Notes: a model not told the origin generated them from the sequence alone. Counted from the first letter of the stretch, positions 1 to 10,296 are shown. The stretch is DNA of 40,867 nt from Rhodocyclaceae bacterium (GCA_019750575.1 JAIEOJ010000172.1:1-40867); one strand, 5' to 3'. A program made the numbers and translations.

Positions 1-32
1 CGCTGGGCGCAGTGCGGGCAGGTGATTTGCAT
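1..32 (-). CDS. 5' end of a truncated CDS starting MQITCPHCAQ (CxxC protein, possibly thioredoxin-2-like or zinc ribbon)
   Basis: ATG on the minus strand at 30-32 followed by an open frame with a CPHC motif; runs off the window edge. Confidence 0.35.
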   Translation of the reverse strand, partial: MQITCPHCAQ

Positions 33-94
33 GACGGGCTCGATGACGTGATGCTGCGCAGATGGGGATGTTTTGCCAGCCTGCAAGAGGCGGA

Positions 95-889
95 TCAGGC
101 CAGTGCGCGGAAGGCGAGCCCGCCGGCCACGGCCAGGCAGACCACGCCGAAGGCGGTTTTCAGTCCCTGTGCCGCGTAGCGTGCGGCCAGCATGGTGCCG
201 AGCAGCATGCCGAGCACGGTGCCGCCGGCGAAGGGCAGGCCGATGGCGTGATTGAAGTGGCCGTTGACCACGCTGCCGGCAAAGCCGGCGAGCGAGATCA
301 GCGCAATCACTGCCAGCGAGGTGGCAACCACGGATTGCATGGCGAGATTGCTGTAGCGCTGCAGCGCCGGCACGATGACGAAACCGCCGCCAACCCCGAG
401 CAGGCCCGACAACACGCCGGCAATCACGCCCATGCCCGACAGGCTGAGGGCGCAGCGGCTGTTCCAGATGAAGCGGCCATTGCTGGCGCTGCGCATGCAG
501 GGCAGGTCGGCCGGGGCCGCACTTGCTGCCGGCGTGCGGCGGCCTTCGCGCAGGCTTTTCAGCCCCACGCCGAGCAGCACCAGCGCGAACACCAGACTGA
601 GCAGGCGCGTGTCCGTGCGCTGCGCGAGCCAGCTGCCGAAAGGCGCGCAGAGTGCGCCAGTCACGGCCATCAGTGCCGCCGCCTTGTAGCGCACGTGACC
701 ACTACTGAGTCGGCCGAGGGCGCCGGTCGCCGCCCCGATGCCGACGGCGAGCAGGCCGATGGGGCCGGCTGCGGCAACCGTCAGGTGCAGGCCGAAGACC
801 AGCGCCGGCACCGCCAGAATACCGCCGCCGGCGCCGGTGAGTCCCATCACCAGGCCGACCATGGCGCCCAGCACCAGGCTCAGGATCAT
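95..889 (-). CDS. TauE/SafE family sulfite/sulfonate exporter-like membrane protein
   Basis: Multi-TM protein with two repeated GLTGAGGGILAVPALV / GLLGVGGGFVIVPAL motifs typical of TauE/SafE; start placed at the internal Met MILSLVLG. Confidence 0.85.
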   Translation of the reverse strand: MILSLVLGAMVGLVMGLTGAGGGILAVPALVFGLHLTVAAAGPIGLLAVGIGAATGALGRLSSGHVRYKAAALMAVTGALCAPFGSWLAQRTDTRLLSLVFALVLLGVGLKSLREGRRTPAASAAPADLPCMRSASNGRFIWNSRCALSLSGMGVIAGVLSGLLGVGGGFVIVPALQRYSNLAMQSVVATSLAVIALISLAGFAGSVVNGHFNHAIGLPFAGGTVLGMLLGTMLAARYAAQGLKTAFGVVCLAVAGGLAFRALA

Positions 890-897
890 GGCTGCGT

Positions 898-1089
898 CTA
901 TTTCTTCAGCGGACAGCTGCTGAAGCCGAACAGCGGATAGAGCGGGCAGAAGCCGAGCGCGCCGGTGGCCAGCGGCACGAGGCCGATCCAGCCCCATGGG
1001 CCGACCGTGCCGGTGACGGCGAGTGCGACCAGTACCAGACCGATGGTGATGCGCAGGATGCGGTCGATGCCGCCGACGTTTGCTTTCAT
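898..1089 (-). CDS. DUF2892 (YgaP-like) small inner membrane protein
   Basis: 63 aa MKANVGGIDRILRITIGLVLVALAVTG...GFCPLYPLFGFSSC, typical of DUF2892. Confidence 0.85.
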   Translation of the reverse strand: MKANVGGIDRILRITIGLVLVALAVTGTVGPWGWIGLVPLATGALGFCPLYPLFGFSSCPLKK

Positions 1090-1118
1090 GGTGTTCTCCT
1101 TGAGTGGTGCTGCGGTGA

Positions 1119-1994
1119 TCAGACGGCGTTGAGCGGAATCTTCAGATAGCGGATGCCGTTGTCCTCGGGCGGCGGCAACTGGCCGGCGCGCATGTTGACC
1201 TGCACCGAGGGCAGGAGCAACACCGGCATCTCTAGCGTGGCATCGCGTGCGGTGCGCATGGCCACGAACTCTTCTTCGCTGATGCCGTCGCGTACATGCA
1301 CGTTCATCTGGCGCTGTTCGGCCACGCTGGTGACAAAGCGCGTGGCGCGACCGCCGGGCTGATAGTCGTGGCAGAGATAGATGCTGGTATGCGGCGGCAG
1401 GCTCAGCACCTTGTTGATGGAGCGGAACAGGGTGCGTGCATCGCCGCCGGGAAAGTCGCAGCGCGCGGTGCCGTAGTCCGGCATGAACAGGGTGTCGCCA
1501 ACGAAGGCCGCCACATCCTCGCCGTCGCGCAGCACATAGGTGAGACAGGCGGGCGTGTGGCCGGGCGTGTGCATGACCTCGGCTTCCAGCGTGCCGATGC
1601 GAAAGGTTTCGCCATCCCTGAACAGGTGGTCGAACTGGCTGCCGTCATGGGCAAAATCGCTGCCGGCATTGAAGAGCTTGCCGAACACATTCTGCACGCG
1701 GCGGATGTGCTCGCCGATGGCGATCCTGCCGCCCAGCTTCTGCTTGAGATAGGGCGCCGCCGACAGGTGATCGGCGTGGGCGTGGGTTTCGAGTATCCAC
1801 TCGACGCTTGCGCCGAGTTCGCCGACACGCGCGATCAACTGGTCGGCACTGGTGGTCGAGGTGCGACCGGCCTTGGGGTCATAGTCGAGCACGCTGTCGA
1901 TCAGCGCGCAGTGCCGGCTCTCGCTGTCCATGACGATGTAGCTGACGGTGGCGGTGGTCGGGTCGAAAAAACCTTCGACCTGCAGTTTGCTCAT
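1119..1994 (-). CDS. MBL-fold hydrolase, persulfide dioxygenase-like (Blh/ETHE1-type)
   Basis: [11 protein letters not shown] metal motif, [31 protein letters not shown]; context of TauE and DUF2892. ORF track extends upstream, but [12 protein letters not shown] is the natural start. Confidence 0.85.
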   Translation of the reverse strand: MSKLQVEGFFDPTTATVSYIVMDSESRHCALIDSVLDYDPKAGRTSTTSADQLIARVGELGASVEWILETHAHADHLSAAPYLKQKLGGRIAIGEHIRRVQNVFGKLFNAGSDFAHDGSQFDHLFRDGETFRIGTLEAEVMHTPGHTPACLTYVLRDGEDVAAFVGDTLFMPDYGTARCDFPGGDARTLFRSINKVLSLPPHTSIYLCHDYQPGGRATRFVTSVAEQRQMNVHVRDGISEEEFVAMRTARDATLEMPVLLLPSVQVNMRAGQLPPPEDNGIRYLKIPLNAV

Positions 1995-2027
1995 GGTGCG
2001 GTCCTTCGCAAGGGTGATACCTGCCTG

Positions 2028-2045
2028 TATCAAGACTTGTGCCAG
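2028..2045 (-). promoter_or_regulatory. Candidate sigma54 (-24/-12) promoter for the Blh-like gene
   Basis: Minus strand CTGGCACAAGTCTTGATA versus consensus TGGCACG-N4-TTGC[A/T]; about 35-50 nt upstream of the start codon; the -12 C is replaced by A. Confidence 0.5.
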
Positions 2046-2114
2046 CTTGTGCGGGCCAGGGCGCGCGGAAAAAATCCATGCAATCCAGTGGCTTGTGTTT
2101 TGTGCCGCGCTGCC

Positions 2115-2174
2115 TTGGCAGGTTGCTGCCAGGTGACAGGCCCAACTTGGCAGTGGCATACTGCCAATTGGCAG
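2115..2174. promoter_or_regulatory. Cluster of TTGGCAG/CTGCCAA palindromic half-sites (candidate enhancer/UAS for the adjacent sigma54 activator)
   Basis: TTGGCAG at 2115, CTGCCAG at 2126, TTGGCAG at 2147, CTGCCAA at 2161 and TTGGCAG at 2168; CTGCCAATTGGCAG (2161-2174) is a perfect palindrome. Confidence 0.65.
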
Positions 2175-2204
2175 TGTTTGTTGCCCAACCCTCAGGGAGT
2201 TCAT

Positions 2205-3536
2205 ATGGCCCAGTCCACCCCCGCCGTTCTCAGTGCCTTCGAGATCCAGGCCCTGATTTCCTATCTGGATCAGGAGCCTGCACCGATGATGGTGATGAAC
2301 ACCGCGTATGAAATCCTTGCCGCCAACACCGCCTATCAACGCCAGTTCGGCACGGTCGGGCGCAGCTATGTCGGCCACAAGTGCTATGCCGTGTCGCATG
2401 GCTACACGGTGCCCTGCGATCAGGCCGGCGAGCACTGTCCCTTGCAGCGCGCGCTCGCCAGCAAGGGGCCGGACCGCGTCCTGCACGTCCACCATACGCC
2501 GCGCGGCCCGGAGCATGTCGATATCGAGCTGCGCCCCATCATCGACGCCGAACACCGCGTGGTCGGCTTTGTCGAGCGCCTGCTGACGATCCGCCATGCC
2601 TCGGCCCAGCCCAGCCGCGAGGGCCTGGTCGGGCAGGCGCCGGCCTTTAACCGGGCGCTGGCCGAGTTGCAGCGCGTGGCGCCGTCCAGCCTGCCGGTGC
2701 TGCTGCTGGGCGAGTCTGGCACCGGCAAGGAGTTGTTTGCGCGCGCCGTGCACGAGGCCAGTCCGCGCGCACGCGGCCCCTTCGTCGTCGTCGATTGTTC
2801 CGGCCTCACTGAAACCCTGTTCGAGAGCGAACTGTTCGGCTACGAGAAGGGCGCCTTCACCGGGGCGGTCGCACGCAAGGCGGGTCTGGTCGAAACCGCC
2901 AAGGGCGGCACGCTCTTCCTCGACGAGATCGGCGATGTGCCGCTGGCCATGCAGGTCAAGCTGCTGCGCCTGATCGAGTCCGGCACCTACCGCCGCGTTG
3001 GCAGCGTGGAAACGCAGAATGCGGATTTCCGTCTGGTCGCGGCGACGCACAAGCCCTTGCAGAAGATGGTGGATGAAGGCAGTTTCCGTCAGGACCTCTA
3101 CTACCGCATCAGCGCCTTTCCCATCCATCTGCCGGCGCTGCGCGAGCGCAGCGAGGACATTCCGCTGCTGGTCGAATCGCTGCTGCGGCGTGCCGGCGGC
3201 AGCCAGGAATTGCATGCCGCGCGGGAAACGCTGGCCTTGCTCGGCCGCCATCGCTGGCCCGGTAATATCCGCGAGTTGCGTAATGTGCTGGAACGGGCGC
3301 GGCTGTTCGCCGACGACGGCGTGATCCGCCCGGAACACCTGCCGCCGGGCTTCGCCCTGGTGTCGGTCTCAGGCGCGCATGCTGCCGTGACGGGCAGCAT
3401 GCGGCCGCACGGCGACGAGGCCGCCTTCATTGCCTACGTGCAGCAGTTCAGCGGCACGCGCAGGGAACTGGCGCAGGCGCTGGGGCTCAGCGAGCGTACG
3501 CTCTACCGGCGTCTCAAGGCCGCGGGTCTGGCCTGA
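2205..3536 (+). CDS. fisR: sigma54-dependent Fis-family transcriptional activator, FisR-like (sulfane-sulfur sensor)
   Basis: PAS-like N-terminus with C60/C71/C78, AAA+ GESGTGKE and GAFTGA motifs, C-terminal Fis HTH; divergent from the persulfide dioxygenase-like gene. Confidence 0.85.
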   Translation: MAQSTPAVLSAFEIQALISYLDQEPAPMMVMNTAYEILAANTAYQRQFGTVGRSYVGHKCYAVSHGYTVPCDQAGEHCPLQRALASKGPDRVLHVHHTPRGPEHVDIELRPIIDAEHRVVGFVERLLTIRHASAQPSREGLVGQAPAFNRALAELQRVAPSSLPVLLLGESGTGKELFARAVHEASPRARGPFVVVDCSGLTETLFESELFGYEKGAFTGAVARKAGLVETAKGGTLFLDEIGDVPLAMQVKLLRLIESGTYRRVGSVETQNADFRLVAATHKPLQKMVDEGSFRQDLYYRISAFPIHLPALRERSEDIPLLVESLLRRAGGSQELHAARETLALLGRHRWPGNIRELRNVLERARLFADDGVIRPEHLPPGFALVSVSGAHAAVTGSMRPHGDEAAFIAYVQQFSGTRRELAQALGLSERTLYRRLKAAGLA

Positions 3537-3554
3537 GACTGCGGCGGCTGCGGG

Positions 3555-3821
3555 CTAGAGGCTGGGCTTGCCGGCGAGCTGGCCGAGATCCTGCCAGGCC
3601 TTGTTGCAGCGGGCGTCGCCCCGGGTGCAGCCATCGACGAACACATCACCGACCACGCCGACGATATCGAGATCCTCAGGCGCGATCTTCTCGACCGCGA
3701 AAGTGACTTTGGCCTGGACCGGCTCGGCCGGCGCATGGTCGCGCGCATGCAGTACTGCGCCGTAGGCCAGGGTGGCAAGGAAAAAGCTTGAAACGCCGAA
3801 ACGTACAAACGTCCTGTTCAC
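3555..3821 (-). CDS. Small exported hypothetical protein (88 aa)
   Basis: ORF with an N-terminal signal-like hydrophobic segment MNRTFVRFGVSSFFLATLAYGAVLHA. Confidence 0.5.
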   Translation of the reverse strand: MNRTFVRFGVSSFFLATLAYGAVLHARDHAPAEPVQAKVTFAVEKIAPEDLDIVGVVGDVFVDGCTRGDARCNKAWQDLGQLAGKPSL

Positions 3822-3950
3822 GATGTTCTCCCCTATAAGTGCTGCTGCATTTCCAGACTAATGGGGCTGTGTTACCGCTTCAAGACAAATGTTTTTCCAT
3901 GCCAATACGCTGTTCTTATTTGCGCGCGAAAGTACCCCTTATTCACCCAT

Positions 3951-3981
3951 GGCATATGCATATGTGGTCAGCACGAATAAG
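3951..3981 (+). promoter_or_regulatory. Candidate activator-binding motif upstream of the first sbp gene
   Basis: GGCATATGCATATGT-N9-GAATAAG; includes palindrome CATATGCATATG and sits inside inverted repeat CTTATTC(3938)/GAATAAG(3975); shared with 28735-28765. Confidence 0.5.
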
Positions 3982-4061
3982 TATCTGAAAAATCAGTCGT
4001 TCTGCTTATAAAGTCCGCTCTCTACACTCCGCTCACCTTATTCAAGAACGGAGTGCTTCAA

Positions 4062-5078
4062 ATGGTTCGCAAACTTGCTTTCTCCCTGCTCGCCGCAGGT
4101 ACTTTCGGCATTGCCGGCACTGCGACGGCGGCTGACTACACCCTGCTCAACGTTTCCTACGATCCGACGCGCGAGCTCTACCAGGACGTCAACACCCGCT
4201 TCATCAAGCAGTGGGAAGCCAAGAACCCGGGCGACAAGCTGACCATCCGCCAGTCGCACGGCGGCTCGGGCAAGCAGGCGCGTTCGGTCATCGACGGCCT
4301 CGAAGCCGATGTCGTGACGCTGGCGCTGGGCTACGACATCGACGCCATTGCCGAGCGCGGCCTGCTCAGCAAGGACTACCAGAAGAAGCTGCCGAACAAT
4401 GCCTCGCCCTATGTCTCGACCATCGTCTTCCTGGTGCGCAAGGGCAATCCGAAGAACATCAAGGACTGGAACGATCTGATCAAGCCGGGCGTTGCGGTCA
4501 TCACCCCCAACCCCAAGACCTCGGGCGGTGCGCGCTGGAACTACCTGGCGGCCTGGGGCTATGTGCTGAAGAACGGCGGCAATGAGGCGCAGGCCAAGGA
4601 GTTCATCGGCAAGCTGTTCAAGAACGTGCCTATCCTGGATACCGGCGCGCGTGGTTCCACCACCACCTTCGTCGAGCGCGGTCAGGGCGATGTGCTGCTG
4701 GCCTGGGAAAACGAGGCCTACCTGGCGGTCAAGGAACTCGGTCCGGAGAAGTTCGAGATCGTGACGCCGTCCATCTCCATCCTCGCCGAACCGCCCGTCG
4801 CCGTGGTGGACAAGGTGGTCGACAAGCGCGGCACGCGCAAGATCGCCCAGGCCTACCTGGAATACCTGTACACCCCGGAAGGCCAGGAGCTCGCGTTCAA
4901 GCACTACTACCGTCCGGCCCTGACCGAGAAGGACCCCTTCCTGGCCACGCGCAACAAGAACACCTTCACCAAGGTCAAGCTGTTCAGCATCGATGAAGTC
5001 TTCGGTGGCTGGAGCAAAGTCCAGAAGGCCCACTTTGGTGACGGCGGCATATTCGACCAGATCTACGAAAAGAAGTAA
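4062..5078 (+). CDS. sbp: Sulfate ABC transporter substrate-binding protein (Sbp), copy 1
   Basis: Signal peptide plus [38 protein letters not shown], characteristic of Sbp. Confidence 0.93.
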   Translation: MVRKLAFSLLAAGTFGIAGTATAADYTLLNVSYDPTRELYQDVNTRFIKQWEAKNPGDKLTIRQSHGGSGKQARSVIDGLEADVVTLALGYDIDAIAERGLLSKDYQKKLPNNASPYVSTIVFLVRKGNPKNIKDWNDLIKPGVAVITPNPKTSGGARWNYLAAWGYVLKNGGNEAQAKEFIGKLFKNVPILDTGARGSTTTFVERGQGDVLLAWENEAYLAVKELGPEKFEIVTPSISILAEPPVAVVDKVVDKRGTRKIAQAYLEYLYTPEGQELAFKHYYRPALTEKDPFLATRNKNTFTKVKLFSIDEVFGGWSKVQKAHFGDGGIFDQIYEKK

Positions 5079-5093
5079 GTTACTGCTAACTTC

Positions 5094-5133
5094 AAAAAGG
5101 CCGGCCGGGGCGGCGCTCCAGTCGGCCTTTTTT
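5094..5133 (+). terminator. Intrinsic terminator after sbp copy 1
   Basis: AAAAAGGCCG...CGGCCTTTTTT hairpin with T-run. Confidence 0.75.
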
Positions 5134-5232
5134 AATTTTTCTTCTAAGCAAATATCAATTAAGTCTTTTTTCTTTATAAGAAGACTCCGTATACTCCGGC
5201 TTTCCTTATACAGAAACCGAAAGGACCGCTTC

Positions 5233-6237
5233 GTGAAATTCTCGCCCCTCAAGACCCTGCTGGCGCTTTCCATCGCTGCCGCAACGGCCCTGCCGGCCCA
5301 TGCCGACACCACCATCCTCAATGTGTCCTACGATGTCGCGCGCGAACTGTACAAGGACTACAACCCCGTCTTCGCCAAGCACTGGAAGGCCAAGACCGGC
5401 GAGACCATCAATGTGAACCAGTCGCACGGCGGTTCCAGCAAGCAGGCCCTGTCCGTGGCCGCCGGCCTGGAAGCCGATGTGGTGACCATGAACCAGGCCA
5501 CCGACGTGGATCTGCTGGCTGAAAAGGGCCTGGTCGCCAAGGACTGGACCAAGAAGTTCCCGAACGGCGCCGCGCCTTTCACCACGGTGCAGGTCTTCCT
5601 CGTGCGCAAGGGCAACCCCAAGAACATCAAGGACTGGGATGACCTGGTCAAGCCGGGCGTGCAGGTCGTGATCCCGAACCCCAAGCTGACCGGCAACGGC
5701 CGCTACAGCTACCTGGCCGGCTGGGGCGCCGTCATCAAGAAGGGCGGTACCGAAGCGCAAGCCAAGGAATACGTGGGCAAGCTGTTCAAGAACGTGCCCG
5801 TGCTCGACAGCGGCGGTCGTGCTGCCAGCGTGACCTTCACCCAGCGCAATATCGGCGACGTGCTCGTCACCTTCGAGAACGAAGTCAAGTTGCTAACGCT
5901 GGAGCACGGCTCGGACAAGTTCGACGTGGTCTATCCGAGCATCACCATCCTCGCCGAGCCGCCCATCGCCGTGGTCGAGAAGGTTGTGGACAAGCGCGGT
6001 ACGCGCAAGGTTGCCACCGAATACCTGAACTACCTGTATTCGGAAGAGGGCCAGTCCATCGGTGCCAAGAACTACTTCCGCGTGCGTAACGAGACCATCG
6101 CCAAGCGCTACGCCATCATGTATCCGAAGATCCCGACCTTCACCCTGAACGAAGTGTTCGGCGACTGGCAGAAGGCCCAGAAGACCCACTTCTCCGACGG
6201 CGGCATCTTCGATCAGATCTACACCACTGGCAAGTAA
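5233..6237 (+). CDS. sbp: Sulfate ABC transporter substrate-binding protein (Sbp), copy 2
   Basis: GTG start MKFSPLKTLLALSIAAATALPAHA; same Sbp motifs as the upstream paralogue; the ORF-track extension upstream is spurious. Confidence 0.92.
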   Translation: MKFSPLKTLLALSIAAATALPAHADTTILNVSYDVARELYKDYNPVFAKHWKAKTGETINVNQSHGGSSKQALSVAAGLEADVVTMNQATDVDLLAEKGLVAKDWTKKFPNGAAPFTTVQVFLVRKGNPKNIKDWDDLVKPGVQVVIPNPKLTGNGRYSYLAGWGAVIKKGGTEAQAKEYVGKLFKNVPVLDSGGRAASVTFTQRNIGDVLVTFENEVKLLTLEHGSDKFDVVYPSITILAEPPIAVVEKVVDKRGTRKVATEYLNYLYSEEGQSIGAKNYFRVRNETIAKRYAIMYPKIPTFTLNEVFGDWQKAQKTHFSDGGIFDQIYTTGK

Positions 6238-6254
6238 GTCTATTTAAGCACCCC

Positions 6255-6376
6255 CCTTCGACAAGCTCAGGGCGAACGGAACTGGTTTCCGAACGGCCTC
6301 CGAATAAGAAACCGTTCGGGCTGAGCTTGTCGAAGCCGCACCAGCCTCTTGTCTTCGACAGGCTCGGTTTGAACGG
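6255..6376. repeat. REP/BIME-like intergenic palindromic repeat
   Basis: CCTTCGACAAGCTCAGGGCGAACGG (6255-6279), its inverted copy CCGTTCGGGCTGAGCTTGTCGAAG (6312-6335), and a third divergent copy CTTCGACAGGCTCGGTTTGAACGG (6353-6376). Confidence 0.8.
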
Positions 6377-6391
6377 ACATCTGAACACACA

Positions 6392-7228
6392 ATGAGCACC
6401 ACCACCTTCCGCAAGCACAATGTGCTGCCGGGCTTCAACATCTCGCTGGGATACACCTTGCTGTATCTCTGCCTGATCGTGCTGATCCCGCTGTCGGCTG
6501 CCTTCTTCAAGACCTATGAGATGGGCTGGCAAGGCTTCTGGGCGACCGTCACTGCACCGCGCGTGATTGCGTCGTACAAGCTGTCCTTCGGTACCTCGCT
6601 GCTGGCCGCCACGATCAATGCCTTTTCCGGCCTGCTCATCGCCTGGGTGCTGGTGCGCTACGATTTCTGGGGCCGTCGCTTCATTGATGCGCTCGTCGAT
6701 CTGCCCTTCGCCCTGCCCACTGCCGTGGCCGGCATTGCACTGACCGCCATCTACGCCGGCAACGGCTGGATCGGCCAGTTCTTCGAACCCTACGGCATCA
6801 AGATCGCTTTCACGCCGCTGGGCATTCTGGTGGCGCTGACCTTCATCGGCCTGCCCTTCGTCGTGCGCACCGTGCAGCCCGTGCTCGAGGATCTCGAGAC
6901 CGAGCTTGAAGAGGCCGCTGCCAGCCTCGGCGCCGATCGCCTGCAGACTTTCCTGCGCGTGATCCTGCCCGCCATCGGCCCGGCCCTGATTACCGGTTTC
7001 GCGCTGGCCTTTGCGCGCGCCGTGGGCGAATACGGCTCGGTCATCTTCATCGCCGGCAACGTGCCCATGGTGTCCGAAATCACGCCGCTGCTCATCATCA
7101 CCAAGCTCGAACAGTATGACTACGCTGGTGCCACCGCCATCGCCGTGTCCATGCTGGTCGTTTCCTTCGTCCTGCTGCTCATCATCAACCTGCTGCAGGG
7201 CTGGACCAAGAAGCGCAGGGAGGCATGA
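6392..7228 (+). CDS. cysT: Sulfate ABC transporter permease CysT (CysU)
   Basis: Binding-protein-dependent permease with [27 protein letters not shown]; gene order sbp-cysT-cysW-cysA. Confidence 0.93.
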   Translation: MSTTTFRKHNVLPGFNISLGYTLLYLCLIVLIPLSAAFFKTYEMGWQGFWATVTAPRVIASYKLSFGTSLLAATINAFSGLLIAWVLVRYDFWGRRFIDALVDLPFALPTAVAGIALTAIYAGNGWIGQFFEPYGIKIAFTPLGILVALTFIGLPFVVRTVQPVLEDLETELEEAAASLGADRLQTFLRVILPAIGPALITGFALAFARAVGEYGSVIFIAGNVPMVSEITPLLIITKLEQYDYAGATAIAVSMLVVSFVLLLIINLLQGWTKKRREA

Positions 7229-8151
7229 TGGCCGGGTCTACAACAATGGCAACGACTTCCACACTTTCGCTGCATCAGGCGCCGGGCGCCAAGGGCGGTT
7301 CCTCCGCCACCACCGAACCGGCATTCGTGTGCTGGCTGCTGATCGGCAGCGCGCTGGCTTTCCTCACGCTGTTCCTGTTCGTGCCGCTGGTCGCCGTCTT
7401 CGTCGAGGCGCTGCGCAAGGGCTTCGGCCCCTTCTTCGCCGCGCTGGTCGAGCCGGATGCCGTCTCCGCCATCAAGCTGACCCTGATCACCGCGGCCATC
7501 GCGGTGCCGCTGAATCTCGTCTTCGGCGTCTCGGCGGCCTGGGCCATCGCCAAGTTCCAGTTCCGCGGCAAGCAGTTCCTGATCACGCTGATCGATCTGC
7601 CCTTCTCGGTGTCCCCGGTCATCGCCGGCCTCATCTATGTGCTGATCTTCGGCGCCAATGGCTGGTTCGGCACGTATCTGCAGGATAACGACATCAAGAT
7701 CATCTTTGCCGTGCCCGGCATCGTGCTCGCCACCATCTTCGTCACTTTCCCCTTCGTCGCGCGCGAACTGATTCCGCTGATGGAAGCACAAGGCAGCGAA
7801 GAGGAAGAAGCCGCCCGCGTGCTTGGTGCCAACGGCTTCCAGATCTTCTGGAAGGTGACCTTGCCCAACATCAAGTGGGGCCTGATCTACGGCGTGATCC
7901 TGTGTAATGCCCGCGCCATGGGCGAGTTCGGCGCCGTCTCGGTGGTGTCCGGCCACATCCGCGGCCTCACCAACACGCTGCCGCTGCATGTCGAGATCCT
8001 CTACAACGAATACAACTTCTCCGCCGCCTTCGCCACGGCCTCGCTGCTTGCATTGCTGGCACTCGTGACGCTGGGCCTGAAGAGCATCGTCGAATGGCGC
8101 AGCGCCAAGCTGATCGACGCCGACGCACCCACGGAAAACATTCAGAAATAA
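7225..8151 (+). CDS. cysW: Sulfate ABC transporter permease CysW
   Basis: [28 protein letters not shown] permease loop; ATGA overlap with cysT. Confidence 0.93.
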   Translation: MMAGSTTMATTSTLSLHQAPGAKGGSSATTEPAFVCWLLIGSALAFLTLFLFVPLVAVFVEALRKGFGPFFAALVEPDAVSAIKLTLITAAIAVPLNLVFGVSAAWAIAKFQFRGKQFLITLIDLPFSVSPVIAGLIYVLIFGANGWFGTYLQDNDIKIIFAVPGIVLATIFVTFPFVARELIPLMEAQGSEEEEAARVLGANGFQIFWKVTLPNIKWGLIYGVILCNARAMGEFGAVSVVSGHIRGLTNTLPLHVEILYNEYNFSAAFATASLLALLALVTLGLKSIVEWRSAKLIDADAPTENIQK

Positions 8152-8187
8152 GTTGCGGGCCCACGGCCCCGAACAGGAAGAGTCATC

Positions 8188-9300
8188 ATGAGCATCTCGG
8201 TACACAACATCGGCAAACGTTTCGGCGCCTTCACTGCGCTGGACAACATTTCTCTCGACTTCCCGCAGGGCGAACTCGTCGCGCTGCTCGGTCCTTCGGG
8301 TTGCGGCAAGACCACGCTGCTGCGCGTGATCGCCGGCCTGGAGCGTCCAGACGAGGGCAAGGTGCTGTTCGATGGCGAAGACGCTTCGCGTCGCGATGTG
8401 CGCCAGCGCCAGGTCGGTTTCGTGTTTCAGCACTATGCGTTGTTCCGCCACATGACCGTGTTCGAGAACGTCGCCTTCGGCCTGCGCGTCAAGAAGCGTC
8501 ACGAACGCCCGAGTAATGCTGAGATCGAGCGCAAGGTGCATGAGCTGCTCAACCTCGTTCAACTCGACTGGCTGGCCGATCGCTATCCCTCGCAACTGTC
8601 GGGTGGTCAGCGTCAGCGCATCGCGCTTGCACGCGCGCTCGCGGTCGAACCCAAGGTGCTGCTGCTCGACGAGCCCTTCGGCGCGCTCGACGCCAAGGTG
8701 CGCAAGGAACTACGCCGCTGGCTGCGTCGCCTGCACGACGAGCTGCACATCACTTCCATCTTCGTCACCCACGACCAGGAGGAGGCACTTGAAGTTGCCG
8801 ACCGCGTCGTGGTCATGAACAAGGGTCATATCGAACAGATCGGCACGCCCAACGAGGTCTACAGCAAGCCGGCCACGCAGTTCGTGTACGGCTTCCTCGG
8901 CTCCGCCAACATCTTCCATGGCCGCATCCAGGAAGACGGCCTCGCCATCGGCGACCATACCCTGCCGCTGGATGCGCACACACTGGAATCCGAGGTGGAT
9001 GGCGATGCCGTGGCCTATGCGCGCCCGCATGATCTGGAAATCATCCGCCACGATCCCGCCAATCCGGACCAGGAGGAAGGCGGCATCCCCAGCAAGGTGC
9101 AGCGCATTCTCGCCATCGGCACGCTGATCCGTGTCGAGCTCGAGAATCCTGCCAATCCGCTGGTGCCCATCGAAGCCGAACTCACGCGCGGCCAGTTCGA
9201 TGAGCTCAAGCTGGAGGAAGGTGAAAGCGTCATCGTGCGCACGAAGAACGTGCGCATCTTTCCCAAGATCGACTATCTGGCCAACCGGGTGTCCGTATGA
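8188..9300 (+). CDS. cysA: Sulfate/thiosulfate import ATP-binding protein CysA
   Basis: Walker [10 protein letters not shown], signature [15 protein letters not shown], CysA-type C-terminal domain. Confidence 0.94.
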   Translation: MSISVHNIGKRFGAFTALDNISLDFPQGELVALLGPSGCGKTTLLRVIAGLERPDEGKVLFDGEDASRRDVRQRQVGFVFQHYALFRHMTVFENVAFGLRVKKRHERPSNAEIERKVHELLNLVQLDWLADRYPSQLSGGQRQRIALARALAVEPKVLLLDEPFGALDAKVRKELRRWLRRLHDELHITSIFVTHDQEEALEVADRVVVMNKGHIEQIGTPNEVYSKPATQFVYGFLGSANIFHGRIQEDGLAIGDHTLPLDAHTLESEVDGDAVAYARPHDLEIIRHDPANPDQEEGGIPSKVQRILAIGTLIRVELENPANPLVPIEAELTRGQFDELKLEEGESVIVRTKNVRIFPKIDYLANRVSV

Positions 9301-10220
9301 ACTTCCAGCAGCTGCGCATCATCCGCGAGGCGGTGCGACAGGACTTCAATCTGACCGAGGTTGCCAATGCCCTGTTCACCTCGCAGCCGGGCGTCAGCAA
9401 GCACATCAGGGATCTTGAAGAAGAGATCGGCGTCGAGCTCTTCATCCGCAAGGGCAAGCGTCTGCTCGGCCTCACTCCACCGGGCAAGGAGCTGGTGCCG
9501 GTGGTCGAACGCATCCTGCGCGACACGCAGAACCTCAAGACCATCGCCGACCAGTTCGCCAGCAACGAACACGGCAACCTGACCATTGCCACCACGCACA
9601 CGCAGGCGCGCTATGCCCTGCCCGAGGTGATCAAGCAGTTCAAGCAACGTTACCCCAAGGTGCACCTCACCCTGCACCAGGGCGGGCCGACCGAGATTGC
9701 GGAAATGCTGGTACAGGGTATCGCCGACGTCGGCATTGCCACCGAAGTGCTGCACGTCTCGCCGGCGCTGGCCGCCTTCCCCTCCTACTCCTGGCACCAT
9801 GCCGTCATCGTCCCGCACGACCACCCGCTGAATGCGGTCCAGGATCTGACGCTGGAGGCGATCGCTGCCTATCCCATCATCACCTACAACGAGGGTTACA
9901 CCGGCCGTGCGCAGATCGACCGTGCCTTCGCCCAGGCCGACCTGCACCCCGACTTCGTCCTTTCCGCCATCGACGCCGATGTGATCAAGACCTATGTCGA
10001 AGTCGGGCTGGGTATCGGCGTCATCGCCTCCATGGCCTTCAACCCGGCCAAGGACACGGGCCTCAAGCTGTTGAACGCCGACCACCTGTTCGAAAAGAAC
10101 ACCACCTACATCGCCGTGCACCGCGGCACCTTCCTGCGCGAATACGCACATCAGTTTGCGCTGATGCTGGCGCCGGAGATCGACGAGAGCGCGCTCCGCG
10201 CAGCGGCTGAATCAGTCTGA
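9297..10220 (+). CDS. cysB: LysR-family regulator CysB/Cbl type
   Basis: [41 protein letters not shown] is a CysB-type HTH; 4-nt overlap with cysA. Confidence 0.92.
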   Translation: MNFQQLRIIREAVRQDFNLTEVANALFTSQPGVSKHIRDLEEEIGVELFIRKGKRLLGLTPPGKELVPVVERILRDTQNLKTIADQFASNEHGNLTIATTHTQARYALPEVIKQFKQRYPKVHLTLHQGGPTEIAEMLVQGIADVGIATEVLHVSPALAAFPSYSWHHAVIVPHDHPLNAVQDLTLEAIAAYPIITYNEGYTGRAQIDRAFAQADLHPDFVLSAIDADVIKTYVEVGLGIGVIASMAFNPAKDTGLKLLNADHLFEKNTTYIAVHRGTFLREYAHQFALMLAPEIDESALRAAAESV

Positions 10221-10296
10221 ACCTGAAACCGGCAAATCGCGGCATAAGAACTTTTTCCGCAGGCAGGACTCTTACCCGTACTAAAATCATAACTAA

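Noticed and set aside
1296-2204. Plus-strand extension upstream of the sigma54 activator in the 746-aa ORF
   Set aside because: Antisense to the Blh-like gene with no domain signal; [15 protein letters not shown] at 2205 is the natural start.
1119-3338. 739-aa minus-strand ORF
   Set aside because: Only the 3' part (1119-1994) is a recognisable protein; the rest is antisense to the sigma54 activator and reads as low-complexity GC-rich mirror frame.
3560-3821. Small 88-aa exported protein as part of the sulfur system
   Set aside because: Plausibly a real gene, but nothing in its sequence supports a specific function.
4038-5321. 427-aa minus-strand ORF opposite sbp
   Set aside because: Mirror frame of a real CDS with atypical composition; sbp paralogues on the plus strand have clear homology motifs.
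7120-8595. 491-aa minus-strand ORF opposite cysTWA
   Set aside because: Antisense artefact of high GC3; no recognisable domain.
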